A DNA stretch of 64,000 nt, from contig CAWUIQ010000010.1 in assembly GCA_963922565.1 (NCBI GenBank), forward strand, positions 1 to 64,000, written 5' to 3'. Position numbers and translations under genes: made by a program. Shown in pieces: positions 52,219 through 62,147 of this stretch (positions are counted from its first letter, which is position 1; every line of letters begins with the position of its first letter). The notes under the pieces are model-generated. The model ran no database searches, was not told where the DNA came from, and saw only the letters and a list, made by a program, of their open reading frames with translations. This DNA is from JBCBKL01 sp963922565. Its GTDB lineage: Bacteria; Pseudomonadota; Alphaproteobacteria; Rhodobacterales; Rhodobacteraceae.

Positions 52219-52689
52219 TCACCAGTGGCGTGTGCCAGGCGCCCCCTTGACGATGCCTGTGAGGTTCGGTGTGACCCATCCGCCGTAGAAGTCGCCGGGC
52301 TGGGGCGTCACGCGCGTCTCGCCAACCCATGCCTCGTCAACCAGACCGGCGTAAAAGGCGAGATGATCCTTGAGCGCTGCAAACCGTTCGGTCGGCGCGG
52401 CATAGGACCATGCAGCGCGCGCCACCTGCCGGTCACCGCCAGCAATATCCCAGTAGGTCGCCCGGCCCTTCCATTCGCAGAACGACCCGCCACTTGCACG
52501 ACTGAGCGCGGCAAGCACATCGTCCGGCGGAAAGTAATATGTCGGCGCATGGTGGGTTTCGAGAACGCGCAGGCCTTGCGCCGTGTCCGCAACGACCTCA
52601 CCCCCGAGGACAACCCGCAGCCGCTGTGGCACGGGTTCCAGCGCCGGTGGGCGCGGATAGCTCTGTACGTCTTCCTCGGGCAGCTCCAT
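52219..52689 (-). CDS. DUF427 domain protein
   Basis: 156 aa. RVVLGGEVVADTAQGLRVLE, TYYFPPDDV, FCEWKGRATYWDI and AAWSYAAP match DUF427, a beta-rich fold of unknown function with conserved Tyr, Trp and Cys residues. The start at ATG 52687-52689 gives the usual length. Confidence 0.9.
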   Translation of the reverse strand: MELPEEDVQSYPRPPALEPVPQRLRVVLGGEVVADTAQGLRVLETHHAPTYYFPPDDVLAALSRASGGSFCEWKGRATYWDIAGGDRQVARAAWSYAAPTERFAALKDHLAFYAGLVDEAWVGETRVTPQPGDFYGGWVTPNLTGIVKGAPGTRHW

Positions 52690-52774
52690 GGCAAGCAGGT
52701 AACACCCAGGCCGAACGTGTCCAGTGCAGGTAAGCCCCTGTTAACCCTTCCGCCCGATCATTTCAGCGCTGCCC

Positions 52775-53431
52775 ATGACCGTAATGTCCGCGATTCTTCT
52801 TGCGTTTCTCACAACGCCGTTCGGCCCTGTCTGGGCTGGCGCCTGGCTGCGGTCAGAGGGGGCAGGCTTTGCCGCCATTTCCACCGAACGGGGGCTCGAC
52901 GGGGGCTATGATCATGCGGGCTATGTCGAATACGGGGTGCGTGACGACCTGACGCTCGGGGCCAAGGTCGATGTCGAAATGCTGGGGAACCAGCCGATTG
53001 ACGGCTCTGGATATCTGTTCCTGCGTCGCCCCTTGGATCTACTAGAGAACTGGCAGGTCTCCTACGCACTCGGGCTTGGGCTCAGCTGGGATCCGACCGA
53101 TCTGAGCCACCTCTTGCGGGCCGGCGTCAGCTTTGGGCGGGGCTACAGCCTTGGCGAACGGTCGGGCTGGGTGAACCTCGACACCGATCTGGTTTCGGAT
53201 GGCATCACGGGACGAGCGGTCAAGGTCGACGGGACGGTCGGCATAAATGCCACCGACCGGCTAAAGCCCATGATGCAGACCTATGTGACCATCGACGACG
53301 AGGGCACGTCGGTCACTTACGCGCCGTCGGTGGTGTGGTCACCGCAAAGCGGCGGCGTCAGCTATCAGGCCGGGATTGAGCACGAAGAGGCCGAGACAAC
53401 GGTCCGCATCGGGATCTGGCTCGACTTCTGA
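52775..53431 (+). CDS. Secreted beta-rich hypothetical protein (possible outer-membrane barrel)
   Basis: 218 aa. A signal peptide (SAILLAFLTTPFGPVWA) is followed by alternating hydrophobic/polar strands (GYVEYGVRDDLTLGAKVDVE, QVSYALGLGLSWDPT) and a terminal RIGIWLDF with C-terminal Phe, typical of outer-membrane beta barrels. Function unknown. Convergent with the DUF900 gene 7 bases away. Confidence 0.7.
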   Translation: MTVMSAILLAFLTTPFGPVWAGAWLRSEGAGFAAISTERGLDGGYDHAGYVEYGVRDDLTLGAKVDVEMLGNQPIDGSGYLFLRRPLDLLENWQVSYALGLGLSWDPTDLSHLLRAGVSFGRGYSLGERSGWVNLDTDLVSDGITGRAVKVDGTVGINATDRLKPMMQTYVTIDDEGTSVTYAPSVVWSPQSGGVSYQAGIEHEEAETTVRIGIWLDF

Positions 53432-53438
53432 AGGTCCC

Positions 53439-54722
53439 TTAACGGTCCTCACCCAGCAGAACGTGCGATATCTCTGGCAGGCGTTCGAGCGGATAGTTGG
53501 AATGCAGAACCCAAACCCCATTCTCATCCTGTTCGAGGGGGCGCAGCGTACCGCCGGGAAAGGCCCGCGTGCGCAGGGCCAGAACGATATCCGACAAGAC
53601 CGCAGGGTTATCGCGGAAATAGGTGTGCCCAAACCCGCCCCTGACGTTTTCAACCCTTATGAAATGAACCAGAGCCTCTTTCCGCAGCAGCTCAAGCTCA
53701 CCATCGATAAAGTCCTCGTTGCGCAAGGCGCCCAGACGGGTCGATCGGGTCAACAGCGCCGACAGACGCAAAGCGGCGTCGTTGGGATTGATGTAGAGGT
53801 TGATCTGCTCGAACGCCTCAGAGAGGCGCTCGGCCTGCAGGCGCTGACGGACGATACCGATATCGAGGTCAGGCGCTGCCATGATGAAGATCCCCGTCTT
53901 GAGGGCAAGCTTGGGATGTTCGTTGGCACCCCGCGCAAAGATCATCAATTCGCGCAAGGCGGTCGTGATGACGTCTGTCCCGCGCGAATGGGCCACGATG
54001 TCGATCTGTTCGACCTCGGGCATGTTGGCCAGCATGCGCAGGAATTCCTTGGTGTGATACACCGAGTAGCGGCCCGCATCCCGGTCCCGGAAATAGCCCA
54101 ACGGCCCCGCCCCGTTGCCAGCAGGCCAGGTAAACGCAATGGGCGTAGTGTTACGCCCGGAAAAGTGCCAGAGGTTGGCAAGCGTCGTCAGACCGTCATC
54201 GAAATCGTTGTTAAAGCCGTGGATATAGACCAGCAGGCGTTCATTGCCGGTTTCGTTGATATGAGCGCGCAACGCCTGCTGAAACGCCATCGTCCGCTCG
54301 GCGTAATCCATTGAAACATCAGGCAGAAACGTAAGCGATCCGTCTTTGCGCGAATAGGGCAGCGGCGTTTCGTTAAAGCGGACCATTTCGTTCACGCTTT
54401 CGACGTTCAGCTGCGAAATGCGGCGGCCCGCATCGACATGGGTGCGGCGCACCAGCTCCTCCCATGTCAGATCGGTTCCGAACCGAACGCGGGCCGCGCC
54501 AAAGGCCTTGGAAGACGAGCGTGCCGCGCCATAACTGACGCCCTCGCGCGCGCGGTTGGTGACGTAAAAGATCTCGGGCGTCGAGGTGCGCAAGACCGAG
54601 GCCACCCGGTTGCTGGGGTAATTCGTTCCCTCAAGATAGAGGTTTGGCGGCGATGCCAGTTGGATCCCGACCGAACAGGCGCCCAGCAAAGAAAACAGAA
54701 TGACCACCAACCACGTCCGCAT
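53439..54722 (-). CDS. Lipoprotein alpha/beta hydrolase (DUF900)
   Basis: 427 aa. A lipoprotein signal with lipobox LLGAC near residue 15 is followed by an alpha/beta hydrolase domain: LLVYIHGFNNDFDDGLTTLAN (oxyanion region), the nucleophile elbow IVAHSRGTDV (Ser in AHSRG) and a late acidic/His pair. This is the DUF900 family of esterase-like proteins. ATG 54720-54722 was chosen because it gives a compact lipoprotein signal (RTWLVVILFSLLGAC). Confidence 0.88.
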   Translation of the reverse strand: MRTWLVVILFSLLGACSVGIQLASPPNLYLEGTNYPSNRVASVLRTSTPEIFYVTNRAREGVSYGAARSSSKAFGAARVRFGTDLTWEELVRRTHVDAGRRISQLNVESVNEMVRFNETPLPYSRKDGSLTFLPDVSMDYAERTMAFQQALRAHINETGNERLLVYIHGFNNDFDDGLTTLANLWHFSGRNTTPIAFTWPAGNGAGPLGYFRDRDAGRYSVYHTKEFLRMLANMPEVEQIDIVAHSRGTDVITTALRELMIFARGANEHPKLALKTGIFIMAAPDLDIGIVRQRLQAERLSEAFEQINLYINPNDAALRLSALLTRSTRLGALRNEDFIDGELELLRKEALVHFIRVENVRGGFGHTYFRDNPAVLSDIVLALRTRAFPGGTLRPLEQDENGVWVLHSNYPLERLPEISHVLLGEDR

Positions 54723-54848
54723 TGCGTTTTCCCAAAGCAATTCGTCGATCCTCGACTTTGGGTAGCACGCGCGAGGCCGGAAAACTAAGCCCTCTTTTGG
54801 CAGGTCGCGAAACTCCGCGAGTTTCGGAAATCGTTCCCTTGCAAATGG

Positions 54849-55820
54849 TTATTGTGTTTGCTGTTGGCGCGCAGCCGACCTCGATCGAACACGGCGGTTG
54901 CCAAGACGCACGACGCCCAGCAGGCCCAAGGCAAGGATCATCCCCCACGCCGATGCGGGCAAGGGCACCCTGCTTACGGCCGGGATCAGCTCGAATTCAT
55001 CCTCCCAAAGGTTCGAAACCGAAAATGCACCACCGAGGATGCCGAAACTCGTGAGGCTGCTTTCAAGGTTGGCCCCCAGCGAGAACGAGTAATTCACACC
55101 CGGGCTTACCTGCGGTGGCGCCAGGGTTTCGGCATAAGTGATCTGGGCCACACTCGTCGATCCCGGAGTGACCGAGAAAGAGATCGAGCCGCCCGTCGCG
55201 CTGATCCCCAGCCCGAACGATCCGCTGCCCGTCTTTTCCCCTGTCGCGAAGTTGAAGCTTCCAAACGGATCGACCTTCACGCTGCCCGACAGGTTGGCGC
55301 TGGCACTACCTGCAAGCGCACTGGGCGGATCGATCCGCAAATCCCCACGCAGCTTGCCGCGGAGCGTGACCGACTGCAGCTTTTCCTTTGGCCCCAGTTC
55401 GACCCGCCACAAACCGCTCCCGGAAAAGCTTTGCGCCAGCGATCCCAACGGGGTGCTGAACGACGACCCGGTCGTCGATCCGTCCGCTTCCAGATTGATC
55501 AGGCTTTGGCCTTGCCCGATCGCCAGATCGGTGATCACGCGAACCTCGCCCGGATTGCCATCCTTTGTCTGAATGGGCGATGTCGCGTCGTTCACGTCCG
55601 TGCCCGATCGCTGGCCCGGTGCCGTGTTTACAATAACGATCTCGGTCGTTGGATCGGTGCCCGTGCGATACTCGATGGCACCTGCGCCATCAGGTGGTGC
55701 AAATGTCTGAATGTAAGCGCCGCTTTGAAAGATGATCGTCGCTCCGTCACCACGTGTGGGAAGCGCGGCCAGTGTCAGGCCTGTGAGCCCGGCAATGGCA
55801 ACAATTCTGGTAAATGCCAT
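54849..55820 (-). CDS. VPLPA-CTERM sorting-domain exoprotein
   Basis: 323 aa. A signal peptide (RIVAIAGLTGLTLAALPT) is followed by a Ser/Gly/Thr-rich beta domain. The C terminus has VPLPASAWGMILALGLLG followed by RLGNRRVRSRS: the VPLPA motif, a helix and a basic tail that form the sorting signal processed by exosortase. It is therefore probably an extracellular-matrix or surface protein. ATG 55818-55820 is preferred over an upstream in-frame GTG because GGAG lies at normal spacing from it. Confidence 0.85.
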   Translation of the reverse strand: MAFTRIVAIAGLTGLTLAALPTRGDGATIIFQSGAYIQTFAPPDGAGAIEYRTGTDPTTEIVIVNTAPGQRSGTDVNDATSPIQTKDGNPGEVRVITDLAIGQGQSLINLEADGSTTGSSFSTPLGSLAQSFSGSGLWRVELGPKEKLQSVTLRGKLRGDLRIDPPSALAGSASANLSGSVKVDPFGSFNFATGEKTGSGSFGLGISATGGSISFSVTPGSTSVAQITYAETLAPPQVSPGVNYSFSLGANLESSLTSFGILGGAFSVSNLWEDEFELIPAVSRVPLPASAWGMILALGLLGVVRLGNRRVRSRSAARQQQTQ

Positions 55821-56006
55821 AACCACTGTCTCCGATGTTGGGAGTGATGGTTACGGTTCCGACCACGGGATCCCGCGGCCACCACTTCATCTGCAAAGAG
55901 GATACCACAAACCGGGACAATTTGCACTTGGATGCCCGAACGAGGCTGATTGCCATTCCACCCCGCCAACCGTAGAAGCAGCGAAACCACAGCGACAGGT
56001 GCGACC

Positions 56007-57662
<1,656 letters not shown>

Positions 57663-57833
57663 TACACAAGAGGGCCGTCTGCAGGGTTTCAGACACGTTT
57701 CCGGCCTGATCCAAGCGATAGGCAAACGCATTTGACACCCGTGGTCCGATGACGCACTGACTTGCCACAAAATGAAACGCCAGGCGGTTCCCCCAAAGCT
57801 GACCAGCGAGCGAAAACGAAGGACAATCCACAA

Positions 57834-58574
57834 ATGACACAACAAGTCGAATGGCACGAGCACTTCCCACTCCCGCCTCATGGGAACATGATGCAGCCCG
57901 GTCCCAACGATCAGGAAAACTTCGTTCGCATCGGCAATGAGATTTCGGGTAACATTCACGCCGCGTTGAGCCGGCATATCGACGGGCAACTCTCGTCCCT
58001 GCGGATCCTGGAGTTTGGATGCGGTATTGGGCGGCTGGTTATGCCTCTTCAGTTTCAGCATCAGTACCCCAGCGATGCCGTTGACGTGTCCGGCTGGTGT
58101 ATCTCGTGGCTCAACCGGAACGTCCCGAATGTTAACTTCAAGAAAACCGAGAACGACCCGCCACTGCCATTCGAGGACAATTCGTTTGATGCAATCTATT
58201 CAGTATCGGTCTGGACCCATCTCCCCTTCGACCGCCAGGTTCCGTGGCTGCAGGAAATCCACCGCATATTGAAACCCGGCGGGCTCGCGCTGATCAGCAC
58301 CTCGGGCTATCGGGCTCTCAAATATCGGCGTGAAGAGCGCAAGCAACCTGAATGGGTCAACGTCTCAGACGACGATCTCAGGCGTGAGGGTATGATGTAT
58401 TCCAGCGTCGATATCCGGAACCACGATGGCGTGGAGGGCGAATACGGCTATGTCGCTCACGATCCGGACTATGTCATGCGGGAATGGTCCGCGGTCTTTG
58501 ATGTCGTGGAGCAGATCCCAGCAGGCATCGGCCGAATGCAGGATCTCAACGTACTTCGAAAGAGAACCGATTGA
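57834..58574 (+). CDS. Class I SAM-dependent methyltransferase
   Basis: 246 aa. Motif I is ILEFGCGIGRLVMPL (about residues 61-75), followed by DAVDVSGWCISWL and the motif LPFEDNSFDAIYSVSVWTHL. EIHRILKPGGLALISTSG closes the Rossmann core. The substrate is unknown; small molecules are the usual targets of this type. GAAGGA lies about 9 bases before ATG. It sits in the segment bracketed by ettA and the ettA 3'-end copy. Confidence 0.85.
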   Translation: MTQQVEWHEHFPLPPHGNMMQPGPNDQENFVRIGNEISGNIHAALSRHIDGQLSSLRILEFGCGIGRLVMPLQFQHQYPSDAVDVSGWCISWLNRNVPNVNFKKTENDPPLPFEDNSFDAIYSVSVWTHLPFDRQVPWLQEIHRILKPGGLALISTSGYRALKYRREERKQPEWVNVSDDDLRREGMMYSSVDIRNHDGVEGEYGYVAHDPDYVMREWSAVFDVVEQIPAGIGRMQDLNVLRKRTD

Positions 58575-58646
58575 TCGTCTCGGCTGGAGATCACGGCGCT
58601 CGCTCTGCTGGACCCCTGCTCACCGCGTAGTCGGCAAAATCTCGAT

Positions 58647-59366
58647 CTAAAACTCGACAACCCCGACAACCCGGATCTCATCACCAGTGCGATCGGGTGG
58701 TAAAACGCCCTGCGTCCTGAGGCGTGCACCGCGGCGCTGAACGAAGTCGTCAATCAGGTCCTGATGCTCGGGGGTCAGCCGGTTTTCCTCGCATTTACCG
58801 CTCTGAAACCAGATCGAACGGGAGATCGGACCGGCCACGGCTGAGCTGATCACGCCGGGGGCCACGTCGTTCTTGCCAACCATCTCCTGGCGGATCAGGG
58901 CCTTGATCGCCTCGCCCATGATCTCGGCGCTTTCTTCAAATGGCATCTCAGCGACTGGAAGCTCCCCGGGCTTGGCCATCTCGTCGGTGTTGCATTTCTT
59001 GGCAACAAAAAGCCAGTCGTGGATCATGTATGCCGGCGCATAGCCCCAGGGCGAGAACCCCTTGAACGGCTGGGCCACACGAGGGATCGAACCACCATCG
59101 GTATAAATCGGACCCGGTACAATCGTTTCCAGCGTCGCGTCGGAATTGCTTCGAACGTCCCGGACAAACTTCAATTCGCGGCCCGGAAATGGAACGTAAA
59201 CAAACTTTCCGTCGCCCCGTCCAGTTTCGTTCTCGCCCACCCAAACGACCAGAACCGAACCCTCAAAGCGTCCCTGATCGGAGAGACCGTCAAAATCTAT
59301 TGAGCCGCAGGCGGCGAGGGCAAGAAATGGCAGGGCAAACAGCGTTCTTCGAAATATCTTTGGCAT
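58647..59366 (-). CDS. DUF1353 lipoprotein
   Basis: 239 aa. A lipobox LALAAC at residues 15-20 follows a hydrophobic segment. The mature part carries the DUF1353 pattern: YTDGGSIPRVAQPFKGFSPWG then APAYMIHDWLFVA, seen in phage- and island-associated proteins of unknown function. The ATG at 59364-59366 gives a typical lipoprotein signal. It shares the segment between the two ettA 3'-end copies with the methyltransferase, on the opposite strand. Confidence 0.85.
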   Translation of the reverse strand: MPKIFRRTLFALPFLALAACGSIDFDGLSDQGRFEGSVLVVWVGENETGRGDGKFVYVPFPGRELKFVRDVRSNSDATLETIVPGPIYTDGGSIPRVAQPFKGFSPWGYAPAYMIHDWLFVAKKCNTDEMAKPGELPVAEMPFEESAEIMGEAIKALIRQEMVGKNDVAPGVISSAVAGPISRSIWFQSGKCEENRLTPEHQDLIDDFVQRRGARLRTQGVLPPDRTGDEIRVVGVVEF

Positions 59367-59410
59367 AATAGCAGTGCGTTTAGCATATGTCGGTCGGCCG
59401 ATCAAAAAAA

Positions 59411-59535
59411 GAAGGCCTGGCGGGCGTGGAACGATTTGAAGGCAACTTCGAGGGCATGACGAAGGCAAGAAACGGGTGCTGGGCATGGATACGCTGGAAT
59501 CGGTGCGGCTGAGGCACAAGAGGTTTGGCGTTGAT
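59411..59535 (+). pseudogene. Diverged, frameshifted copy of the ettA 3' end
   Basis: Aligned by eye with 57537-57662, about 125 bases match at roughly 70% identity (87 of about 126 counted), in the same orientation. The peptide VERFEGNFEG parallels VEWFEGNFED of EttA; after a one-base deletion near 59461 the frame continues KKRVLGMDTLESVRLRHKRF, parallel to KKRRLGADALEPKRLKHKKF. No upstream ABC domain is present, so this is a fragment. It may be a scar of an insertion that carried its own ettA end. Confidence 0.75.
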
Positions 59536-59660
59536 TGTCGCGATCTGCGCAGCAAACGTGATGCGTGCGCAGCAGTCGCTTTTGACAAAAAAACTATGAG
59601 AGCGGCACCCGGTTCCAATCTAGGTGCAGCCTTCTAGGTCGGAGCGTATCTTTGGCTTTC

Positions 59661-60464
59661 TTAGCGGCTCTTTCCAGAACTTACTAACGCGCTCGCCATC
59701 GCATTTGCCATAGCTGTGTTGTCAATCTTTTGATGCCGTATTCCACTCGCCAGCGCTGCACGCTTCACTCGATCATGGAAGTATCGTTGGAATGGCTCAT
59801 TTTCTGAGTATTCGTTTGGGCGGCATTTGTATGCATAGATTTTGCCCGTCACTGCTGCGACCCAATCAGCAAACTGCACGGTCTGATACAAATCGCTCTC
59901 TGCATGAAACAGCGGCTCGACAAGTGATTTCCTTCCTGCTCCAAACATTTCTATGGCACTAGTTTTGACCATCTCCTTGCGATTGGAATGATAGTCCAAA
60001 CAGAGCATGAATTGAGCATCTCGGTCGGTACAGAACTTATCTAGCCTCTTGATAGCTTCCCGTATTGTCGACTGATACAACTTGACCGAGCTATGTTAGT
60101 CAGGACTGTGACCCTTTTCAGTACCGACATAAAAGAGATAGCCATGGTGTCTGCGATAGACTGCGTTAACAAGGCGATTAAAAGAGTTACGGATTTCTTG
60201 CACTTTTTGGATTTTTGCAGGGCGAAAGAAGTCACTGCCTTTCTTCTCCCATCTTGCCACTGGTTGCTTTGAGTTTTGGATCTCCGATTCGAAAAGTCGA
60301 CATTTAAGCTTGTAGAAACCAGTTGAAAAGTATCGTGCTTGGTCGGCTGGAAGGATAAAACCCGCAAGGCCAAACACCGGACTTGTAGAGTATTGTGAAT
60401 GGTTGCGCGAGATAAAGGGGCCGTCATGCCCAAACTCATCAAGATATGCTATGTAGTACCGCAT
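59661..60464 (-). pseudogene. DUF3800 gene interrupted by an in-frame TAA
   Basis: Reading frame of 268 codons broken by one TAA at 60096-60098. The first part, MRYYIAYLDEFGHDGPFISR ... YLFYVGTEKGHSPD, and the second, LYQSTIREAIKRLD ... LCLDYHSNRK ... VQFADWVAAVTGKIYAY, are in the same frame and together make one DUF3800 protein with its acidic motifs (LDEFG, CLDYHS, FADW) preserved. DUF3800 proteins are usually near mobile elements and are thought to have an RNase H-like fold. Loss of function, read-through or a sequencing error are all possible. DNA is visibly AT-richer than its neighbours. Confidence 0.8.
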
Positions 60465-60479
60465 CTAGCTACAGTAGAA

Positions 60480-60541
60480 GCACGAAAGCCCACGCACAAG
60501 TGCGTGGGCCTCGGAAATGGGGCTTGAAAGCAAGCGCCCAC
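60480..60541 (-). ncRNA. Putative two-hairpin small RNA upstream of DUF3800
   Basis: On the minus strand, just before the DUF3800 start codon, two hairpins follow each other. Hairpin 1 (60519-60539) has stem GCTTG/CAAGC extended by GGG/CCC with a C bulge and a CTTT loop. Hairpin 2 (60488-60509) is a perfect 10-bp stem GCCCACGCAC/GTGCGTGGGC followed by TTTCGTG, like an intrinsic terminator. With the promoter-like sequence at 60548-60574 this predicts an RNA of about 60 nt ending 16-25 bases before the DUF3800 ATG. I recall DUF3800-associated RNA motifs from comparative genomics; identity with any was not tested. Confidence 0.55.
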
Positions 60542-60547
60542 AGCAGA

Positions 60548-60574
60548 AATGTATCTGCAAGGAAGGTTTGTCAA
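60548..60574 (-). promoter_or_regulatory. Promoter-like sequence before the two-hairpin RNA
   Basis: On the minus strand TTGACA (60569-60574) is a perfect -35, and TACATT (60548-60553) a fair -10 with a short 15-base spacer. Transcription would begin near 60541, the first base of the structured element. By eye only. Confidence 0.45.
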
Positions 60575-60581
60575 CCAAATG

Positions 60582-60600
60582 TGTTCATATGTGGTGAACA
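60582..60600. promoter_or_regulatory. Inverted repeat upstream of the promoter-like sequence
   Basis: TGTTCA (60582-60587) and TGAACA (60595-60600) form an inverted repeat with a 7-base spacer, about 8 bases upstream of the predicted -35 on the minus strand. It could be an operator. Chance occurrence is possible. Confidence 0.35.
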
Positions 60601-60733
60601 ACAAGATCCTACTATGTCATTCCGAAGCCATCTGAAGGTGGGTGAACACCAACCCCGCGTCCGCACCGATCCACCACTCTCGCGTGCAAATGGCCAACCT
60701 GCGTCATCGCTTTAATCAACCTTACCTGCACCC

Positions 60734-61057
60734 ATGCAAATCACCACCATCTGGATCAACTGCCCCTCCGTCGACACCGCCACAACCATCGGCGACACCC
60801 TCATCGCGGAGCGGCTGGTGGCCTGCTCCAACCTCTATGCCCCGATCCAGTCTGCGTACCGCTGGAAGTGCGAGATCGCGCGGGAGACCGAGCATCCGCT
60901 GCTCGTCAAGACGCGCGTGGAACTCGGAGACTTGGTCGAGGCCCGAGTGCGCGATCTGCATCCCTATGAGGTGCCGCCCATTCTCCGCCTGACCATCGAC
61001 AACGCCAATGCCGACTATATCGCGTGGGTCTATGCCGAAACGCGCGATCCGGCCTGA
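60734..61057 (+). CDS. cutA: Divalent-cation tolerance protein CutA
   Basis: 107 aa trimeric ferredoxin-fold protein. IAERLVACSNLYAPIQSAYRW is the CutA1 signature and VRDLHPYEVPPILRL contains the conserved YEVP. Full length and intact. Role: proposed tolerance to copper and other divalent cations, though this remains debated for the family. Confidence 0.95.
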   Translation: MQITTIWINCPSVDTATTIGDTLIAERLVACSNLYAPIQSAYRWKCEIARETEHPLLVKTRVELGDLVEARVRDLHPYEVPPILRLTIDNANADYIAWVYAETRDPA

Positions 61058-61207
61058 GCCTTCGCCACACTTCTTCCCTTTTTTCACCGTCTCCAGATCA
61101 AGATTTGGTCGAAAGCTGGTCAGCAGATTACAGGCTGGCGCGTTTGGCCACGCGCCGCCGCCGTATTGAACAGCCCCTAGCGGGGACAGGGTATTGGAGT
61201 TGGTGAC

Positions 61208-61819
61208 ATGGATGCGACGCTGATCGTCGATGTTGTGCGGATGGTTCATCTCGTTGGTCTGGCCATAGGGTTCGGGCTGGCCATGTGGGCGGATTTCTCG
61301 GCCCTCAAGTTTTTCTTCATCCGCCTGACCGAGGCCGAGATCCGCGCCATGTACCGCCTGCACAACACGATCATGATCGGGGTTCTGGTGCTCTGGGCCA
61401 GCGGGCTTATCCTGCTTGAGCTTCGAACCGGGTTCGAATGGGCAAACTTTTCTCCGAAGCTGATGGTCAAGATGCTGGTCGTGGGGCTTTTGACCGTCAA
61501 CGCCTTTCTCATCGCCTATGTGGCCCTGCCCACCTATGCCGCCTGCGAAGGCTATCGTTTTGGCGAAATCCAGTTCCCGATCCGCATCCGGCTGGCCTTT
61601 ATCGCGGGACTGTCGCTGTCATGCTGGATCAGCGCGCTCAGCCTCGGCGTCTTCAGCCAGCTCAAGACGATGGATCTGGCCGGGCTGCAGCAGGTCTTTT
61701 TGCCGCTCTTTTCCATCGGGCTGGGTGGCGCGCTCATCTTCAGCATGGTGGTGCCGCTGCTGATCGAATTTGCCCTGTGGGCCGGACAGCGGCGGGGTCA
61801 GTCGGCCTATGCCCGGTGA
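61208..61819 (+). CDS. Integral membrane hypothetical protein
   Basis: 203 aa with about five or six hydrophobic helices (e.g. VRMVHLVGLAIGFGLAMW, MIGVLVLWASGLILLELRTG, FLIAYVALPTYAACEGYRFG, FSIGLGGALIFSMVVPLLIE). Histidines within the first two helices (MVHLVG and RLHNTIM) resemble membrane haem- or metal-binding proteins of the DUF2214/CopD kind, but the similarity is weak. Function unknown. Confidence 0.7.
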   Translation: MDATLIVDVVRMVHLVGLAIGFGLAMWADFSALKFFFIRLTEAEIRAMYRLHNTIMIGVLVLWASGLILLELRTGFEWANFSPKLMVKMLVVGLLTVNAFLIAYVALPTYAACEGYRFGEIQFPIRIRLAFIAGLSLSCWISALSLGVFSQLKTMDLAGLQQVFLPLFSIGLGGALIFSMVVPLLIEFALWAGQRRGQSAYAR

Positions 61820-61970
61820 TCCCGAGCGCGGCGTTTCGGGCGGTTTTCAGCCGTAAACCGGGGGTCTAGACCCGTCACCCTCAACCTCGGAACGAGCGCA
61901 CTAACCCTCTGTCCAATGGCGGTATCGGGTAGGTTCCCCATCCTGTCTCTCATCACATAGGAGACAGCCG

Positions 61971-62078
61971 ATGACCCAACATACCCAACCCGTGCCGCCT
62001 CAGACACCCCAGCCCTATCCCCGCCCGGGACCACAGCCGCCCGGACCCTACCGGTTTCGGGACTGGGCGAGCCTTTGA
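61971..62078 (+). CDS. Proline-rich micro-protein, 35 aa
   Basis: MTQHTQPVPPQTPQPYPRPG... ending RFRDWASL: 12 of 35 residues are proline. A good Shine-Dalgarno (AGGAGA, 6 bases before ATG) supports translation. No family is recognised. It lies between the membrane protein and the L,D-transpeptidase. Alternatively it is a leader or non-coding repeat-like stretch. Confidence 0.5.
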   Translation: MTQHTQPVPPQTPQPYPRPGPQPPGPYRFRDWASL

Positions 62079-62147
62079 TCCCCGAAGTGTTTGATTTTCA
62101 GCGATTTCATGGCAGAGTGATCCAAAGTCATTTGAGAAAAGCCTGCC

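Noticed and set aside
59600..59640. GGTTCCAAT near 59610, resembling a tRNA T-loop
   Set aside because: No matching D-arm, anticodon arm or acceptor stem nearby.
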